A stretch of DNA of 64,000 bases, from positions 1-64,000 of IMG/VR virus record IMGVR_UViG_3300042562_001145; one strand, given 5' to 3'. Below the pieces are notes generated by a model. It did no database searches and had not been told where the DNA came from. It was given only the letters and a program-made list of their open reading frames with translations. This document shows, in pieces, positions 62,370 through 64,000 of this stretch (its first letter is position 1; each line of letters begins with the position of its first letter). The stretch comes from a virus. Both the position numbers and the translations under genes were made by a program.

Positions 62370-63096
62370 AAATTATTTGCAGTTAGAGTTTGGTTCAGGG
62401 AAATTTTTTGAATACTCTAAAGAGGAGAAAGATGGTTATGTAAAACATACCTCAACAAAAGGAAATGTTAGTTGGAGAAAGTATGCTGACGAAGGTGTTA
62501 CAGGAACACTAGAATCTGTATCAATCTACGATGGCAAATTTGGCCAACAGATTTCCCTAAACATCAGAGAAGGAGAAGAGATCTACTATGTACCGATTGA
62601 CATATATGACCAATCAAAACAAGTGGACAATACTTATGCAGAGAGTTTGATTAAGTTGTTGCCTCAACTTGAAAAAGGGCAGAACATTACAATTACAGGT
62701 TACAATTTTAAGCCAGATGACAGCCCATATTCAAGGATTGGTATTTCGGTAAAAGTTAGTGGTGAGAAATTAAAATCTAATATCATAAACAGTTACTACA
62801 ACAAAAAAGGAGAATTGATTCCGGGAGATATTCCACCAATTATTTGGGTAGAAAAATTAGGAAAGAAAAAACCATCGGCAGCATCTATTGAAGCAAAAGA
62901 TGAATATCTTTTAGACTTACTTGTCCAACATGAAGCTAGACTAACTTGGAAAAAAGAAGATAACAACACTGAATCAGCTAGAGCAGAGGCCCCTAAGGAG
63001 GCAAAACCAACACCTACCCCTACAGCAGAGGAAGCTTTTGGAACTCCAGAATTACCGAGCACTACCGATGATGAAGATGATGATTTACCATTTTAA
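62356..63096 (+). CDS. ssb: Single-stranded-DNA-binding protein (246 aa)
   Basis: The C-terminal 60 residues change from Pro/Ala/Glu-rich linker to the acidic tail ending DDEDDDLPF, the partner-binding tip of SSB proteins. The N-terminal 190 residues have OB-fold-like strands (GTLESVSIYDGKFGQQISLN, EEIYYVPIDIYDQ, GQNITITGYNFKPDD). Together this is a phage SSB, not the bacterial Ssb type. It would coat single strands for the helicase and RecA. It overlaps the upstream gene and is followed 23 bases later by a small gene. Confidence 0.85.
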   Translation: MALSKNYLQLEFGSGKFFEYSKEEKDGYVKHTSTKGNVSWRKYADEGVTGTLESVSIYDGKFGQQISLNIREGEEIYYVPIDIYDQSKQVDNTYAESLIKLLPQLEKGQNITITGYNFKPDDSPYSRIGISVKVSGEKLKSNIINSYYNKKGELIPGDIPPIIWVEKLGKKKPSAASIEAKDEYLLDLLVQHEARLTWKKEDNNTESARAEAPKEAKPTPTPTAEEAFGTPELPSTTDDEDDDLPF

Positions 63097-63119
63097 TAAT
63101 AACTAACAATAATAGACAA

Positions 63120-63545
63120 ATGCAAGAAGAAGTAAAAAACCCATTAGAATACGGATACTTAGGAGACGAGAGAGTAGAGATGACAGCAAAAGAATTTATG
63201 CAATTAAAAAATGCTGTTGAACAAGGAATCAATGCAACATTAGAGAGCTTTCTACCAGAGGTTCTAAGATATGTAAACAGAGAAACATCAGAGATTGTAT
63301 TAGATCCTTCACAAGAAGATATTGCAGCAGGAAAAGTTGTTACAGTAACCGATAGAGAGGCAACGTTTAACCCAGCCAATGTGAAGTATCACTATAACAC
63401 AAAGTTATCACCAGATATGATAAAAGGACAGCAATTAATCATGGAGATTCATGAAAGAAATGTTGAAACCGGTGTTGCTAAGAGTATCGCAGAATTGGAA
63501 GCATTAAGTGCTGCTAATACCCCAGCAAATGGAGGACAAGAATAA
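63120..63545 (+). CDS. Hypothetical replication-module protein (141 aa)
   Basis: The protein is acidic and helical (MTAKEFMQLKNAVEQGINAT; FLPEVLRYVNRETSEIVLDP) with a beta segment (VVTVTDREATFNPANVKYHY) and an Ala-rich end. No motif is recognised. Its stop overlaps the next gene's start by 17 bases, so it is translated in the same operon as SSB. Confidence 0.65.
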   Translation: MQEEVKNPLEYGYLGDERVEMTAKEFMQLKNAVEQGINATLESFLPEVLRYVNRETSEIVLDPSQEDIAAGKVVTVTDREATFNPANVKYHYNTKLSPDMIKGQQLIMEIHERNVETGVAKSIAELEALSAANTPANGGQE

Positions 63546-63852
63546 AGAAATACTTGAAGCAGTTGCGATACAAAGATTAAAACTGGCCAAGAAAGCATTA
63601 GGAGGGATATGTACTTATCTCTCCTTTTCAACTGAAAAATCACTTAATCCCGAAACAGGAAATGTAGAATCATACGAAGCTTTTAATGCGGTTATGAGAA
63701 ATGATGCAGGAGGTAAGGATAGAGTTATTATTGGTATTGGAAAACCTATACATGAATTAGAGACAGGGGATTTTGAAGACCTTATTATTAACTTAATGAC
63801 AAAAGCTTATGCAGGAGAGGGAGATAGTGAAACAACAGTACCTGGCATTTAA
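63529..63852 (+). CDS. Hypothetical protein (107 aa)
   Basis: ATG 63529 chosen over an upstream GTG at 63508; both are inside the preceding gene. The sequence runs MEDKNKEILEAVAIQRLKLA, then a small beta set with GKDRVIIGIGKPIHELETGD and DFEDLIINLMTKAY. The composition suggests a globular soluble protein. It overlaps the next short gene by 26 bases. Function unknown. Confidence 0.6.
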   Translation: MEDKNKEILEAVAIQRLKLAKKALGGICTYLSFSTEKSLNPETGNVESYEAFNAVMRNDAGGKDRVIIGIGKPIHELETGDFEDLIINLMTKAYAGEGDSETTVPGI

Positions 63853-63982
63853 AGAAAGCGGAGATTTAAAAATGTTGTTCCCAGGAATGTCTGGAGACTG
63901 GGAGAAAGATAAAAAAAGATTCACCCTAATATGGGAAGATAGCCAAAGATTACTAGACGAGGCAGAAAAAGATGATTACTAA
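63827..63982 (+). CDS. Short hypothetical protein (51 aa), GTG start
   Basis: A GTG at 63827 opens a frame of 52 codons to TAA at 63980-63982. The translation (KQQYLAFKESGDLKMLFPGM, SGDWEKDKKRFTLIWEDSQR) has balanced composition and a pattern (GDL-x2-LFPG-x3-GDWEKDK) I have seen in short proteins of other phages. Internal ATGs exist but would remove the conserved part. The overlap with the upstream gene supports a coupled start. Confidence 0.6.
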   Translation: MKQQYLAFKESGDLKMLFPGMSGDWEKDKKRFTLIWEDSQRLLDEAEKDDY

Positions 63983-64000
63983 AAAGAAACAAAAATGTTA
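63972..64000 (+). CDS. Possible start of a further gene at the right edge
   Basis: An ATG at 63972 inside the end of the previous frame begins MITKKKQKC and is cut by the window edge. The overlap is of the same kind as at the preceding junctions, but nine codons are not enough to prove a gene. Confidence 0.3.

Noticed and set aside
1-64000. Prophage or temperate lifestyle
   Set aside because: No integrase, excisionase, CI-like repressor or attachment site was seen. Genes outside the window could change this.

Overview
The window reads as part of a large, strictly lytic-looking tailed phage infecting a member of the Bacteroidota, with a gene order resembling crAss-like (Crassvirales-type) phages. 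The host call rests on many copies of the Bacteroidota promoter, a TTG at -33 and TAnnTTTG at -7 separated by 19-20 bp, on A-rich leaders without Shine-Dalgarno sequences, and on Bacteroidota-style modules (FISUMP, PKD-like, DUF1573, BspA-type leucine-rich repeats). The crAss-like call is an inference from gene order and remembered protein families; no search was run. No integrase, repressor, tRNA, CRISPR array or insertion sequence was seen.

The genome is organised divergently around an intergenic control region at about 57.5-58.1 kb. Everything to the left (1-57495) is on the minus strand and is the virion and lysis block. Read from its promoter leftwards it holds small accessory genes (57.5-55.1 kb), large terminase, portal, scaffold-like protein and probable major capsid protein (55.1-46.5 kb), three head or neck proteins (46.4-42.6 kb), a lysis cassette of holin, M15 endopeptidase and two overlapping spanin-like genes (42.6-40.9 kb), and a 12.6-kb adhesin and tail-fibre cluster (40.9-28.3 kb). 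After a UUCG-loop terminator at 28.27 kb come connector-like proteins and a 2537-residue tail protein with Ig/PKD-like inserts (28.2-17.5 kb). Last are very large tail, cargo or ejection proteins, including a multidomain peptidoglycan hydrolase (17.5-0 kb).

To the right (58.1-64 kb, plus strand) is a replication and recombination module: an SF2 helicase, RecA, a GIY-YIG-like nuclease, a PhoH-like ATPase, a single-stranded-DNA-binding protein with an acidic tail, and small unknown genes. Several have their own promoter with a leader of roughly 12-18 nt.

The most unusual element is the roughly 400-base gene-free region between the two arms. It carries two consecutive plus-strand promoters followed by sequence that folds into several hairpins, a candidate for an undescribed phage non-coding RNA. 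Other points are a probable one-base frameshift in the leftmost giant gene, a spanin pair whose outer partner seems to end in outer-membrane beta-strands rather than a lipid anchor, a recurrent double-glycine motif across three adjacent giant virion proteins, and a terminator overlapping a promoter at 17.5 kb.
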